Positions 48,313 through 57,271 are shown, counted from the stretch's first letter. The stretch: DNA of 64,000 nucleotides from Bacteroidota bacterium (GCA_018267705.1 JAFDXX010000023.1:62001-126000), one strand, 5' to 3'. Made by a program: numbers and translations. Notes: generated by a model not told the origin, from the letters alone.

Positions 48313-49332
48313 ATGAAGCGTTTTTTTTCACTCATAATTTTTATTGTTGTTGGTGTTATTGGTTATACGCAACAAAGACCTTATTACACACAATATATTC
48401 TTAACAACTATATTATAAATCCTGCAGTAGCTGGCATTGAAAATTATACTGATGTAAAAATTAGTCATCGTATGCAATGGGTAGGTTTGCAAGATGCACC
48501 TATAACAACTTATTTAACCATTCAAGGCCCATTAAAAAAAAGTGCGTATGATAGGGAAGACCCAACTTCATTTCATGCGAGAGGCTTTAACCCAAGAGGG
48601 CAAGCATATTGGCAAGAGTATCAAGCACCCGAAGCCCATCAAGGAATTGGCTTGACTATATTAAATGATGCAACCGGACCATTAAATCGTTTTGCAGCTT
48701 ATGGCACTTATGCCTATCATTTTGGTATTGCACCTCAAACAAGTTTATCTTTCGGAGTTTCAGCAGGTATAACCCAGTTAAGCTTAAATGCCGATAAATT
48801 AAATTTTGCAACACCTGTTGACCCTGCAGTAAATGGGAGTGGAATTTTAAATACAATTAAACCCGATATAAGTGCAGGTATATGGCTTTATTCTAAAAAT
48901 TATTTTGTAGGATTGAGTGCTCAACAAATTGTTCCGCAGCAAGTAGCATTTTCAAACAATACTGTTGCTTTGCAAAATGGCAAATTAATTCCACACTTAT
49001 TTTTAACAGCAGGCTATAGAACTATGCTAAGTGAAGATGTAAGTATGTTGCCTTCAATCATGGTACGCTACGTAAACCCTTTGCCCATTGGTGTTGATGC
49101 AAATATAAAATTTCAATATCAAGATATTTTGTGGAGTGGCATTTCTTATAGATTAAATGATGGTTTTGCTGCAATGCTAGGTGTAAACATTAGCCATACT
49201 TTAAATATTGGATACTCATACGATGTTACAACATCTCCATTAGGAACGGTAAGTAAAGGCACGCACGAAATTTTAATTGGTTTTTTATTGGGCAATAAAT
49301 ATGGAGATTGGTGCCCGCGTAATCTTTGGTAA
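48313..49332 (+). CDS. PorP/SprF family type IX secretion outer-membrane protein
   Basis: A 339-residue outer-membrane barrel of the PorP/SprF family, which holds or helps secrete proteins carrying type B T9SS signals. Seen: a signal peptide (about 1-19), the conserved opening QRPYYTQYILNNYIINPAVAG, HRMQWVGLQDAP, and the closing GTHEILIGFLLG. It sits 90 bases after the giant PKD protein, the standard cargo-partner arrangement. A 15-codon open frame ending at this ATG is probably chance. Confidence 0.92.
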   Translation: MKRFFSLIIFIVVGVIGYTQQRPYYTQYILNNYIINPAVAGIENYTDVKISHRMQWVGLQDAPITTYLTIQGPLKKSAYDREDPTSFHARGFNPRGQAYWQEYQAPEAHQGIGLTILNDATGPLNRFAAYGTYAYHFGIAPQTSLSFGVSAGITQLSLNADKLNFATPVDPAVNGSGILNTIKPDISAGIWLYSKNYFVGLSAQQIVPQQVAFSNNTVALQNGKLIPHLFLTAGYRTMLSEDVSMLPSIMVRYVNPLPIGVDANIKFQYQDILWSGISYRLNDGFAAMLGVNISHTLNIGYSYDVTTSPLGTVSKGTHEILIGFLLGNKYGDWCPRNLW

Positions 49333-49416
49333 TATGGTATAAAAAATTATTAGAGAATTGATAAAGTTTGATATTTACAAAAGGCACTTGCTATATTCGC
49401 AACCTTATTTAATTCA

Positions 49417-49821
49417 ATGAAATATTCTCAAACAATTGGCATTATTGCCGTATTTGCATTATTGGGTTGTTGTTTTTTGCCATGGATAGAAGTAAGTAGT
49501 TTACATAAAACATTTAGTGGTATTAATGGAAAAGTAAATGATAATTTAACTTTTGGAACACAAATTATCATGCATAGTTTTTTTGGTGTGTTTTTACTTG
49601 CATTTTTTTTAATTCAGAAAATTTGGGCAAAAAGAGCTAATATACTTTTTGGTTTAATGAATTTGGGTTGGGCAATAAAAAATTATATTTTATTTTCAAT
49701 GTGCCGCCAGGGAGATTGTCCAAAAGTATTGCCTGCACTATATTTGGTAGTTTTGTTGGCTTTTATAATTCAAGTAATGGTATTAATTCCTAAGATGGAA
49801 ATAAAGAGTAATGGCAATTAA
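49417..49821 (+). CDS. small integral membrane protein of unknown function
   Basis: No family is recognised. The 134-residue product has about four hydrophobic helices (near 5-25, 50-70, 75-95 and 104-124), with a loop containing CRQGDCPK. The N-terminal LLGCCFLPWIEVS contains paired cysteines. A 7 of 8 -7 match (TATATTCG) lies 20-odd bases upstream. It is convergent with the VIT1 gene. Confidence 0.6.
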   Translation: MKYSQTIGIIAVFALLGCCFLPWIEVSSLHKTFSGINGKVNDNLTFGTQIIMHSFFGVFLLAFFLIQKIWAKRANILFGLMNLGWAIKNYILFSMCRQGDCPKVLPALYLVVLLAFIIQVMVLIPKMEIKSNGN

Positions 49822-49844
49822 CTTTGTTTAATATTGATTGATGT

Positions 49845-50546
49845 TTAACCTTCAATTAATTTGGCAATACCAAACGCAGCACCTGCAGCTAAAGCACCTA
49901 TTAACATTACTTTTAACCCTCCAATCCATGCATTTACACCGGTTATTTTACTTTTAAAGAAACCGAATATGTATAAACAAACTAATGTAATAATTACAGA
50001 AAATTTTAATGCATCATAAGATTCTTTAATAAAAAAATAGGGTGATAGTGGAATGATACCTCCCACAATATATGAGACACCAATATTAAATGCACTTTTT
50101 CCTGCTCTTTTTGCATCGGGCTTTTCTAAACCCAATTCATGCTTCATCATAAAAGCAACCCAGCGGTCTTTATCTTTTATAATTTCATTAGTTGCTTGTA
50201 TTTGTATTTCTTTACTTAGGCCCCAATTGGCAAACACATTTCTTACTTCTTCTATTTCAACAGCGGTTTTATTTTCTACTTCCCAATATTCTGTTTTTTC
50301 TTCACTGGCATAGTGATCTTGTTCTGTTTTGCCTGCTAAATATCCGCCAAGTCCCATTGCAATTGAGCCTGCAGCAATTTCTGCAATACCTGCAATTACA
50401 ATAACGTTGGTTGAGCTTACAGCACCACTTAATCCTGCTGCTAATGCAAAAGGTACCGTTAATCCGTCACTCATGCCAATTACAATATCTTTTAATATGT
50501 CTGAACTTTGTAAATGAATTTCAGGATGCAAATGTGTATTGCTCAT
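49845..50546 (-). CDS. VIT1/CCC1 family membrane protein
   Basis: A 233-residue integral membrane protein of the VIT1/CCC1 family, which carries iron(II) or manganese(II) across membranes in plants and yeast; bacterial relatives are thought to move the same metals. Seen: the opening DIVIGMSDGLTVPFALAAGLSG in helix 1, IAAGSIAMGLGGYLAGKTEQDHY in helix 2, and the acidic cytoplasmic region with EEKTEYWEVENKTAVEIEEV, followed by three helices. The length is typical. It lies 30 bases after rocD in the same direction. Confidence 0.88.
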   Translation of the reverse strand: MSNTHLHPEIHLQSSDILKDIVIGMSDGLTVPFALAAGLSGAVSSTNVIVIAGIAEIAAGSIAMGLGGYLAGKTEQDHYASEEKTEYWEVENKTAVEIEEVRNVFANWGLSKEIQIQATNEIIKDKDRWVAFMMKHELGLEKPDAKRAGKSAFNIGVSYIVGGIIPLSPYFFIKESYDALKFSVIITLVCLYIFGFFKSKITGVNAWIGGLKVMLIGALAAGAAFGIAKLIEG

Positions 50547-50576
50547 ATTAATTTAATTTTTAATGTAATTGTGAAA

Positions 50577-51809
50577 TTAAGCTAATGCTTTTAATGACTG
50601 TTGAATAATTCCTACGCACTCTTTTATTTGTAGTGCATTAATAGTTAAAGGTGGTGCAAATCTAATTTTATCTCCATGTGTGGGTTTTGCTAATAAACCA
50701 TTCTCTTTTAAGATTAAACACAATTGCCAGGCAGCATCTTGGTTTTCATGCGTAATAACAATTGCATTTAATAAACCTTTACCTCTAATTATTTTTATAT
50801 ATGGAGATTGAATTGCAGACAATTCCTGCCTTAGTAAAATGCCCATATTAAAAGCGTTTTCTGCCATTTTTTCTTCTTGTAAAACTTGTAAAGATGTTAT
50901 GGCTACTGCACAAGCTAAAGGGTTTCCGCCATATGTACTGCCATGTTCTCCGGGCTTTATATTTAGCATTATTTCATCATCACATAATACACAACTAATA
51001 GGCATTGTACCGCCACTTAAGGCTTTCCCTAAAATTAAAATATCGGGTCGAGTGTTTTCATAATCACATGCCAACAATTTTCCGGTTCTACATAAACCTG
51101 TTTGAATTTCATCTGCAATAAATAATACATTATACTTATTACATAATTTTTTAATACCTAACAAATAACCTTCATCTGGCACTACCACACCTGCTTCGCC
51201 TTGTATAGGTTCTATTAAAATAGCTGTAACATTTTTATCTTGAAATACTTCTTCAACCGCTTGTAAATTATTATAATCAATAATTTGAAAGCCGGGCATA
51301 TAGGGCCCAAATTTTTTATAAGATGTTGGGTCTGTACTAAAAGAAATTACTGTACTTGTTCTTCCATGAAAATTGTTGGAACAAACAATTATCTTGGCTT
51401 TGTTTTCGGCAATACCTTTATTAGTATAACCCCAACGTCTGGCTAATTTTATGGCTGTTTCAACTGCTTCTACACCGGTATTCATTGGTAATACTTTATG
51501 GTAACCGAAATAGTTTGTTATATATGCTGCAAATTCTCCAAATAAATTATTGTGAAATGCTCTTGAGGTAAGTGTTAGTTTTTGAGCTTGGTTTATAAAT
51601 GTATTAATAATTTTTGGGTGACAATGACCTTGGTTAACAGCAGAATAACCACTTAAAAAATCAAAATATTTTCTTCCATCAACATCATATACAAAAACTC
51701 CTTCACCTTTTTCTAAGACCACTGGTAGTGGGTGATAATTGTGTGCACTGTATTTTTCTTCTAATAAAAGGTATTGAGCAGAACGCTCACTTAAAGTAGG
51801 TGTAAACAT
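50577..51809 (-). CDS. rocD: ornithine--oxo-acid transaminase
   Basis: A 410-residue PLP-dependent class III aminotransferase that converts ornithine and 2-oxoglutarate into glutamate semialdehyde and glutamate. Seen: the PLP lysine K262 in [11 protein letters not shown]233 in [10 protein letters not shown], the [12 protein letters not shown] helix (110-121) and [13 protein letters not shown]. The ETA/VEAVETA sequence and the short N terminus fit ornithine rather than acetylornithine transaminase. It is divergent from rpmB across a 328-base gap. Confidence 0.93.
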   Translation of the reverse strand: MFTPTLSERSAQYLLLEEKYSAHNYHPLPVVLEKGEGVFVYDVDGRKYFDFLSGYSAVNQGHCHPKIINTFINQAQKLTLTSRAFHNNLFGEFAAYITNYFGYHKVLPMNTGVEAVETAIKLARRWGYTNKGIAENKAKIIVCSNNFHGRTSTVISFSTDPTSYKKFGPYMPGFQIIDYNNLQAVEEVFQDKNVTAILIEPIQGEAGVVVPDEGYLLGIKKLCNKYNVLFIADEIQTGLCRTGKLLACDYENTRPDILILGKALSGGTMPISCVLCDDEIMLNIKPGEHGSTYGGNPLACAVAITSLQVLQEEKMAENAFNMGILLRQELSAIQSPYIKIIRGKGLLNAIVITHENQDAAWQLCLILKENGLLAKPTHGDKIRFAPPLTINALQIKECVGIIQQSLKALA

Positions 51810-52137
51810 TATAATAATTTGAATGAATTGAGAAAAGAGGATTGAAAACTAAATGGTATAAAAATTAATTAATACCCAACGGGATGATTGAGAAAATCTA
51901 AATTATTATGTAAAAAATGTATCCTCATATAAATTTGTGGATGCAATGTAAAAATTTAGTTGGAACAGATTACAAAATTTCTCTTTTAACCAAATAAATT
52001 TGTGGATAAATATGCTTTTTGATATTTATTGCAGTAAGTTTTTAAGCTATTGTGAATATTTTCTTTAAAAAACTATATTTTTCTCTTGCAAGTTAGTTAC
52101 TATCCCTTACCTTTGCCGTCCCGAAAAAATAAGAGTC
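51810..52137. other. AT-rich intergenic region with a DnaA-box-like repeat
   Basis: No gene is seen in this 328-base stretch between rocD (minus strand) and rpmB (plus strand). It holds two copies of ATAAATTTGTGGAT at 51929-51942 and 51994-52007. The second continues to TGTGGATAA (52001-52009), an exact DnaA box on the complementary strand; the first has TGTGGATGC. The rpmB promoter lies at the right end. Confidence 0.6.
52086..52115 (+). promoter_or_regulatory. promoter of rpmB-rpmG-DUF4295
   Basis: TTG at 52086-52088 and TACCTTTG at 52108-52115, separated by exactly 19 bases, match the Bacteroidota consensus fully. Transcription would start near 52122, 16 bases before the rpmB ATG. Confidence 0.7.
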
Positions 52138-52374
52138 ATGGCAAGAGTATGTACAGTTACAGGTAAAAAACCAATGGTTGGTAATAGTGTTTCTCACTCA
52201 AACATTAAAACAAAACGTCGTTTTTTACCCAATTTGCAAACAAAACGTTTCTTTTTTGCAGAAGAAGACAGATGGGTAACTTTGAAGGTTTCTTCAGAAG
52301 CTATCCGTACCATTAATAAAAATGGTTTATCAACTGTAATTAAAGAATTAAGAGCTAAAGGCGAAAAAATCTAA
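52138..52374 (+). CDS. rpmB: 50S ribosomal protein L28
   Basis: A 78-residue ribosomal protein of the large subunit. It starts [20 protein letters not shown] and has the typical [15 protein letters not shown] basic segment. It is the first gene of a compact ribosomal operon, with rpmG 23 bases later. Confidence 0.97.
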   Translation: MARVCTVTGKKPMVGNSVSHSNIKTKRRFLPNLQTKRFFFAEEDRWVTLKVSSEAIRTINKNGLSTVIKELRAKGEKI

Positions 52375-52397
52375 CTAACAAGTAAATTACCTATACA

Positions 52398-52580
52398 ATG
52401 GCAAAGAAAGGAAACAGGGTTCAGGTGATTATGGAATGTACAGAGCATAAAACAAGTGGTATGCCAGGTACAAGCCGCTACATCACTGTTAAGAACAAAA
52501 AAAATACTCCTGAACGTATGGAGTTGAAAAAGTACAACCCAATTTTGAAAAAAGTAACCGTTCATAAAGAAATTAAATAA
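52398..52580 (+). CDS. rpmG: 50S ribosomal protein L33
   Basis: A 60-residue large-subunit protein. It starts [18 protein letters not shown] and continues with the [24 protein letters not shown] core. It lacks the two paired cysteine motifs of zinc-binding L33, so it is the zinc-free type. The DUF4295 gene begins 2 bases after its stop codon. Confidence 0.96.
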   Translation: MAKKGNRVQVIMECTEHKTSGMPGTSRYITVKNKKNTPERMELKKYNPILKKVTVHKEIK

Positions 52581-52582
52581 TC

Positions 52583-52753
52583 ATGGCAAAAGCAGCTTCA
52601 AAAAACGCTAAAGTAAAAGACTTAAAAGCTTCTGCAGAGGCAAAAAACTGGACAAAAGTTATTCGTGCCGTACGTAGCCCTAAAACAGGTGCTTACACTT
52701 TTAAAGAAGCAATCGTTCACAAAGACAAAGTGAAAGAATTTTTAGCAAAATAA
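52583..52753 (+). CDS. DUF4295 family small basic protein
   Basis: A 56-residue basic protein, ATG at 52583 to TAA at 52753, starting MAKAASKNAKVKDLKASAEA and ending DKVKEFLAK, with the family core VIRAVRSPKTGAYTFKEAIV. In Bacteroidota this gene follows rpmB-rpmG and is thought to be a ribosome-associated protein; its role is not proven. It shares the operon promoter and ends at a hairpin. Confidence 0.9.
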   Translation: MAKAASKNAKVKDLKASAEAKNWTKVIRAVRSPKTGAYTFKEAIVHKDKVKEFLAK

Positions 52754-52775
52754 TTTTAATGTATTAATACATGCA

Positions 52776-52806
52776 AAGCTATCTCATTATAAGAGGTGGC
52801 TTTTTT
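52776..52806 (+). terminator. terminator of the rpmB operon
   Basis: GCTATCTC and GAGGTGGC pair (with two G-T pairs) around a short AT loop, followed by six T. It lies 24 bases after the DUF4295 stop codon. Confidence 0.7.
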
Positions 52807-52846
52807 AGTTTTTGTTATAAGCAATAGAACATCTTTCATCGTACCC

Positions 52847-52877
52847 TTGCGTCGCACACTTGTACTGTATAACTTTA
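52847..52877 (+). promoter_or_regulatory. candidate ftsY promoter
   Basis: TTG at 52847-52849 is followed after 20 bases by TAACTTTA at 52870-52877, a 7 of 8 -7 match. The stretch at 52847-52861 also matches a 15-base sequence in the sialidase gene. Confidence 0.35.
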
Positions 52878-52922
52878 TGCAATAAATAATAATACAACTT
52901 AACATTATAAACCACAAATACA

Positions 52923-53885
52923 ATGGGTTTCTTCAATAAATTATTTGGCAAAAAAGAAAAAGAAAACTTAGATCAAGGCTTACAAAAAACCAAAGAAGGT
53001 TTCTTTTCAAAAATAACCAAAGCCATTGCAGGTAAAACAACTGTAGATGAAGAAGTATTAGATAATTTAGAAGAAGCTTTAGTAAGTGCCGATGTAGGAA
53101 TTGATACAACCGTTCAAATTATTGAAAGAATTGAACAACGCGTAAAACAAGAAAAATACATTAACACTTCTGAACTAAATACACTTTTACAAGAAGAAAT
53201 TGAAAATGTATTAGTTGATGCAGATGATGTTTCTTATAAAAATTTTGAAATACCCCAAGGCAAAAAACCTTACATAATTTTAGTGGTAGGTGTAAATGGT
53301 GTAGGCAAAACAACAACTATTGGGAAATTAGCACATAACTATACCAAAGCAGGTCATAAAGTAATGTTAGGTGCAGCCGATACTTTTAGAGCAGCAGCAG
53401 TTGATCAATTAACAATTTGGAGTGAAAGAGTAGGAGTGCCTATTGTAAAACAAAGCATGGGCAGTGACCCCAGTGCTGTTGCATTTGATACCGTAAAAAG
53501 TGCTGTTGCAAAAGATATAGATATTGTAATTATTGATACAGCAGGAAGATTGCACAATAAAGTACATTTAATGGATGAATTAAATAAAATAAAACGTGTA
53601 ATTCAAAAAGTAATTCCAACAGCCCCGCATGAAGTAATGCTAATACTTGATGGAAGCACCGGACAAAATGCTTTAGAACAAGCCAAACATTTTACTGCAA
53701 CTACCGATGTAACATCATTAACCATTACCAAGTTAGACGGCACAGCTAAAGGAGGCGTTGTATTAGCAATTGCCAACCAATTTAAAATTCCTGTAAAATT
53801 TATTGGAGTTGGTGAAAAAATTGATGATTTATTAATTTTTGATAAACATGAATTTGTAGATAGTTTATTTAAATTGCAACCATAA
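52923..53885 (+). CDS. ftsY: signal recognition particle receptor FtsY
   Basis: A 320-residue GTPase that docks ribosome-SRP complexes at the inner membrane. Seen: a short basic N-terminal region (MGFFNKLFGKKEKE) in place of the long acidic domain of E. coli, the helical N domain, and the G domain with GVNGVGKTTT at 123-132, DTAGRLHNK near 205 and TKLDGTAKGG near 276. Complete, with typical length for Bacteroidota. Confidence 0.97.
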   Translation: MGFFNKLFGKKEKENLDQGLQKTKEGFFSKITKAIAGKTTVDEEVLDNLEEALVSADVGIDTTVQIIERIEQRVKQEKYINTSELNTLLQEEIENVLVDADDVSYKNFEIPQGKKPYIILVVGVNGVGKTTTIGKLAHNYTKAGHKVMLGAADTFRAAAVDQLTIWSERVGVPIVKQSMGSDPSAVAFDTVKSAVAKDIDIVIIDTAGRLHNKVHLMDELNKIKRVIQKVIPTAPHEVMLILDGSTGQNALEQAKHFTATTDVTSLTITKLDGTAKGGVVLAIANQFKIPVKFIGVGEKIDDLLIFDKHEFVDSLFKLQP

Positions 53886-53909
53886 TTTATTTTAAAATAA
53901 ATCTGTTAT

Positions 53910-54317
53910 ATGAAAAAAACACTTGTACTTTTTACAGTTATTGTTTGTTGTAGTGCTTCTGTTAATGCACAATTAAACGGAATAATAGATAAAGCCAAAA
54001 CTGCATCTACTGTTGCCGGACTTGATGTGAATAAAGTATCAAATAGTATTATGAATACTCTTACATCTAAACTTAATTTAACTGCTGTACAAACACCTAA
54101 AGTTGCAAATGCAGTAAACACTTTTATACAGGCAAAATCTAAAATAATACCACTACTAAAAACTAATAAAGCCGAGTACACACAAAAACAAACTAGTTTA
54201 TTTAATACTTTAAAAACTAATTTAACAGCAGCTTTAGCTAAAGAACAAATGAATAAATTTTTAGGCTTAAAGCCATCTGTTAGTACCCCTAACGTACTCT
54301 CTAATTTATTTTATTAA
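53910..54317 (+). CDS. secreted protein of unknown function
   Basis: No family is recognised. The 135-residue product has a signal peptide (about 1-20, ending VNAQ) and a mature part of amphipathic helices rich in Ala, Thr, Asn and Lys with no cysteine (NSIMNTLTSKLNLTAVQTPK, VNTFIQAKSKIIPLL, KTNLTAALAKEQMNKFLGL). It looks like a small helical periplasmic protein. It starts 24 bases after ftsY and may be on the same transcript. Confidence 0.6.
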   Translation: MKKTLVLFTVIVCCSASVNAQLNGIIDKAKTASTVAGLDVNKVSNSIMNTLTSKLNLTAVQTPKVANAVNTFIQAKSKIIPLLKTNKAEYTQKQTSLFNTLKTNLTAALAKEQMNKFLGLKPSVSTPNVLSNLFY

Positions 54318-54399
54318 ACACTTCTTTTAATACTAATGAAGTAATCTTCTTCAAAGTATCTTTCTTAATATATTAATCTTAGCAGTTATATTAAACAAT

Positions 54400-54822
54400 A
54401 TGAAGAAAGATTTATTTAAACAACAACTACTTAAAGAGTTAATATATAATACTTATGTGCAACTAAAACAATCAAGTGTACATGGTATTGGTGTATTTGC
54501 AATTGTTGATATACCCAAAGGTTGTACAACAATGTTTGAAAAAGAAATGGGAGAGTGGGTTGAATTAAGTTTTGAAGAAGTTGCTTTACTTCCGGTACAC
54601 AGTAAAGTATTAATTGAAAATTTTTGTTTGTTTGATAACGAAAAATATTTTGTTCCGGCTAAAGGGTTTAAACAAATTGATTTATCGCTTTTTCTTAATC
54701 ATTCCAATAATCCCAATTTAATTTCTGTTAATGATGGAGAATATTTTAAGGCAATTAAGAAAATAAAAGCAGGAGATGAATTATTGATAGATTACGGAAC
54801 TATTGTTGAAAATGAAGAATAA
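54400..54822 (+). CDS. SET domain protein
   Basis: A 140-residue protein that is almost only a SET domain, the fold of protein-lysine N-methyltransferases. Seen: VHGIGVFAIVDIPKG at about 26-41, FLNHSNNPNL near 98 (the NHS/cofactor region) and AGDELLIDYGT near 125, with the conserved tyrosine. It lacks pre- and post-SET zinc regions. The target is unknown; a ribosomal protein is possible because rpmI-rplT follow (inference). It ends about 10 bases before the rpmI promoter region. Confidence 0.8.
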   Translation: MKKDLFKQQLLKELIYNTYVQLKQSSVHGIGVFAIVDIPKGCTTMFEKEMGEWVELSFEEVALLPVHSKVLIENFCLFDNEKYFVPAKGFKQIDLSLFLNHSNNPNLISVNDGEYFKAIKKIKAGDELLIDYGTIVENEE

Positions 54823-54832
54823 GAGAAAAATG

Positions 54833-54862
54833 TTGATTTTTACTAGAATCTCCCTACATTTG
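54833..54862 (+). promoter_or_regulatory. promoter of rpmI-rplT
   Basis: TTG at 54833-54835 and TACATTTG at 54855-54862 with exactly 19 bases between them match the consensus fully. Transcription would begin near 54869, giving an rpmI leader of about 80 bases. Confidence 0.7.
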
Positions 54863-54868
54863 CAACCC

Positions 54869-54947
54869 AAATTTTTCCCGTAAGGTTTAAACAAGTTTTC
54901 CGTCTGTTCGGAAACACCAGCAGGGAGTAATCGTAAAGATTATTATA
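54869..54947 (+). promoter_or_regulatory. possible ribosomal-protein leader of rpmI
   Basis: An untranslated leader of about 80 bases. It contains the hairpin TTTCCG/CGGAAA at 54897-54914 and GC-rich segments around it, unusual in this AT-rich DNA. In other bacteria L20 represses the rpmI-rplT transcript by binding its leader; the same is possible here but no known L20 site is recognised. Confidence 0.3.
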
Positions 54948-55145
54948 ATGCCAAAAGTAAAAACAAATTCAAGTGCCAAAAAAAGGTTTAAAGTAACCGG
55001 CACCGGCGAAATTACTTTCCAAAAAGCTTTTAAACGCCACATTCTTACTAAAAAATCTACTAAACGTAAACGTGCTCTTCGCCAAAAAGGCTTAGTGGGT
55101 GCCCCTAACAAAGATTTTGTTATGCGTTTATTAAGATTAAAATAG
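54948..55145 (+). CDS. rpmI: 50S ribosomal protein L35
   Basis: A 65-residue, very basic large-subunit protein. It starts [20 protein letters not shown], continues [20 protein letters not shown] and ends RLLRLK. rplT follows 87 bases later. The usual upstream infC is not adjacent; a SET gene is there instead. Confidence 0.96.
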   Translation: MPKVKTNSSAKKRFKVTGTGEITFQKAFKRHILTKKSTKRKRALRQKGLVGAPNKDFVMRLLRLK

Positions 55146-55232
55146 TTGAATTATTTTCCATTGCACAGTAAAAAAATTTAATCATCATTTCATTTGAAAA
55201 TAAATTCAAATTAGAAATTAAAATAATTTAAA

Positions 55233-55577
55233 ATGCCACGTTCAGTAAATGCAGTTGCCTCAAGAGCACGCCGCAAAAGAATATTAAAAGCTGCAAAAGG
55301 CTTTTATGGAAAACGTAAAAACGTTTATACCGTTGCCAAAAATATTGTTGAGAAAGGCCAAACATACAGTTTTGTTGGTCGTAAATTAAAAAAACGCGAA
55401 TACCGCCAATTATGGATTGCACGTATTAATGCAGCCGTAAGAGAAGAAGGATTAACATATAGCCAATTTATAAATAAGTTAGCTGTAAAAGGAATTGAGT
55501 TGAATAGAAAAGTATTAGCAGATTTAGCAATGAACAATCCTGAAAGCTTTAAAGCTTTAGTAGCTTCAGTAAAATAA
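55233..55577 (+). CDS. rplT: 50S ribosomal protein L20
   Basis: A 114-residue large-subunit assembly protein, starting [20 protein letters not shown], with [16 protein letters not shown] and the [20 protein letters not shown] core. Complete. In other bacteria it also controls its own operon. A strong terminator follows. Confidence 0.97.
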   Translation: MPRSVNAVASRARRKRILKAAKGFYGKRKNVYTVAKNIVEKGQTYSFVGRKLKKREYRQLWIARINAAVREEGLTYSQFINKLAVKGIELNRKVLADLAMNNPESFKALVASVK

Positions 55578-55597
55578 TTGGTTATAATATTTTATAT

Positions 55598-55630
55598 AAG
55601 CCGAGGTTTAAATTACTTCGGCTTTTTTTT
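55598..55630 (+). terminator. terminator of rpmI-rplT
   Basis: AAGCCGAG and CTTCGGCTT pair around an AT-rich loop (one imperfect position) and are followed by eight T. Confidence 0.8.
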
Positions 55631-55654
55631 ATGCTTACATATTTATCAAATAGT

Positions 55655-55662
55655 TATTTTTG
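55655..55662 (+). promoter_or_regulatory. -7 element of the speA promoter
   Basis: TATTTTTG is an exact -7 match, 49 bases before the speA ATG. The -33 position has TTA in place of TTG. Confidence 0.4.
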
Positions 55663-55710
55663 TTCTCCAATTTTAAAAAATATCATCACACGTTTAACTA
55701 GCCTGTAAGA

Positions 55711-57138
55711 ATGAACAATAGCTACACTTCGTTAGTAAATCAAACGTTTCACTTTCCGCAAGAAGGTTTTGAAGTAAATGAAAATGATTATCTTGAATTT
55801 AATGGTGTTGATTTAAAACCTTTAATTGAAAAGTATGGCACACCTTTAAAGCTTACCTATTTACCAAAAATTGGTATGCAAATAAACAAAGCAAAAAAAA
55901 TGTTTGCCAATGCCTTTAAAAAACATAAATACGAAGGCAGCTACAATTATTGTTATTGCACTAAAAGCTCGCATTTCTCTTTTATAGTTGAAGAAGCTTT
56001 AACACATGATATTCATTTAGAAACCTCGTATGCTTATGATATTGAAATTGTTAATCAATTATATAAACGCAGAAAAATTAATAAAGACACCTTTATAATT
56101 TGCAACGGATTTAAGCAAAGAAGTTATACATCACGTATTGCCAAATTAATTAATTCCGGATTTAAAAATGTGGTTCCTATTTTAGATAATAAAGAAGAAT
56201 TAAAAGCATACAAAAAATCGGTTAAACAACCTTTTAAATTAGGAATAAGAGTAGCAGCCGAAGAAGAACCAACATTCCCTTTTTATACTTCACGTTTAGG
56301 AATAAGAGCAAAAGATATTTTAGAATTTTATGTTGATGAGATAGAAGGCTACGAAGAAAAATTTCAACTTAAAATGCTGCATATTTTTTTAAATAAAGGC
56401 ATTAAAGATGATATCTATTATTGGAGTGAATTGAATAAAATTATTAATCTGTATTGTCAGCTAAAAAAAATTTGCCCCGAATTAGATTCTATAAATATTG
56501 GTGGTGGTTTCCCTATAAAACATTCATTAGGCTTTGAATATGATTATCAATTCATGATAAATGAAATTGTTGGAAATATTAAAAAAGCGTGTAAAAAAGC
56601 AAGAGTACCTATGCCCAATATTTTTACCGAATTTGGAAGTTTTACGGTAGGAGAAAGTATGGCACATATTTATAGTGTATTATCTGAGAAACGCCAAAAT
56701 GATAGAGAAACATGGTACATGATTGATTCTTCTTTTATAACTACACTACCAGATACTTGGGGAATAGGTGAGAAGTTTTTAATGTTGCCTATTAATAAAT
56801 GGGATAATGAATATCAAAGAGTAGTTTTAGGAGGTATTACTTGTGATAGCCATGATTATTACGATAGCGAAGAACATATTAATGAAGTGTTTTTACCCAA
56901 AATAAAAACTGCAGATATTAATGATGCAGATAATAAAACGCCCTTATATGTTGGATTTTTTCATACAGGAGCTTATCAAGATCAAATAAGTGGTTACGGT
57001 GGAATAAAGCACTGTTTAATTCCATCTCCCAAACATATTATTATAGAACACGATAAAAATGGGAAACTTATTGATTGGGTTTACGCAAAAGAACAATCTG
57101 CCACAAGTATGTTAAAAATTCTAGGTTATTTAAGATAA
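55711..57138 (+). CDS. speA: arginine decarboxylase, Bacteroidota type
   Basis: A 475-residue PLP enzyme of the alanine racemase-fold decarboxylase family, expected to turn arginine into agmatine for polyamine synthesis. Seen: the PLP lysine K85 in YCYCTKSSHF, INIGGGFPIKH near 265 (phosphate-binding glycines), FTEFGSFTVGES near 308 and the C-terminal GGIKHCLIPSPKH. It is shorter than the 650-residue proteobacterial SpeA and matches the compact Bacteroidota form. Diaminopimelate-type decarboxylases share the fold, but the TKSSHFS context fits arginine decarboxylase. Confidence 0.85.
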   Translation: MNNSYTSLVNQTFHFPQEGFEVNENDYLEFNGVDLKPLIEKYGTPLKLTYLPKIGMQINKAKKMFANAFKKHKYEGSYNYCYCTKSSHFSFIVEEALTHDIHLETSYAYDIEIVNQLYKRRKINKDTFIICNGFKQRSYTSRIAKLINSGFKNVVPILDNKEELKAYKKSVKQPFKLGIRVAAEEEPTFPFYTSRLGIRAKDILEFYVDEIEGYEEKFQLKMLHIFLNKGIKDDIYYWSELNKIINLYCQLKKICPELDSINIGGGFPIKHSLGFEYDYQFMINEIVGNIKKACKKARVPMPNIFTEFGSFTVGESMAHIYSVLSEKRQNDRETWYMIDSSFITTLPDTWGIGEKFLMLPINKWDNEYQRVVLGGITCDSHDYYDSEEHINEVFLPKIKTADINDADNKTPLYVGFFHTGAYQDQISGYGGIKHCLIPSPKHIIIEHDKNGKLIDWVYAKEQSATSMLKILGYLR

Positions 57139-57163
57139 TAATATTTATTCTAATAGTTTATGT

Positions 57164-57194
57164 AAAGCAATCATTTTTTTTGATTGCTTTTTTT
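57164..57194 (+). terminator. terminator after speA
   Basis: AGCAATCA and TGATTGCT pair perfectly around a T-rich loop, with A residues before and seven T after the stem. Confidence 0.8.
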
Positions 57195-57271
57195 AATTCT
57201 ACCCCTTAACGAAGGGATAATATGAAAAAAACATAAAAAAATATTTGGTGTATTCAAATTTGTTGTTATTT

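Noticed and set aside
48270..48317. A 15-codon frame whose TGA overlaps the PorP/SprF ATG
   Set aside because: It is very short with no recognisable protein feature; translational coupling could not be shown.
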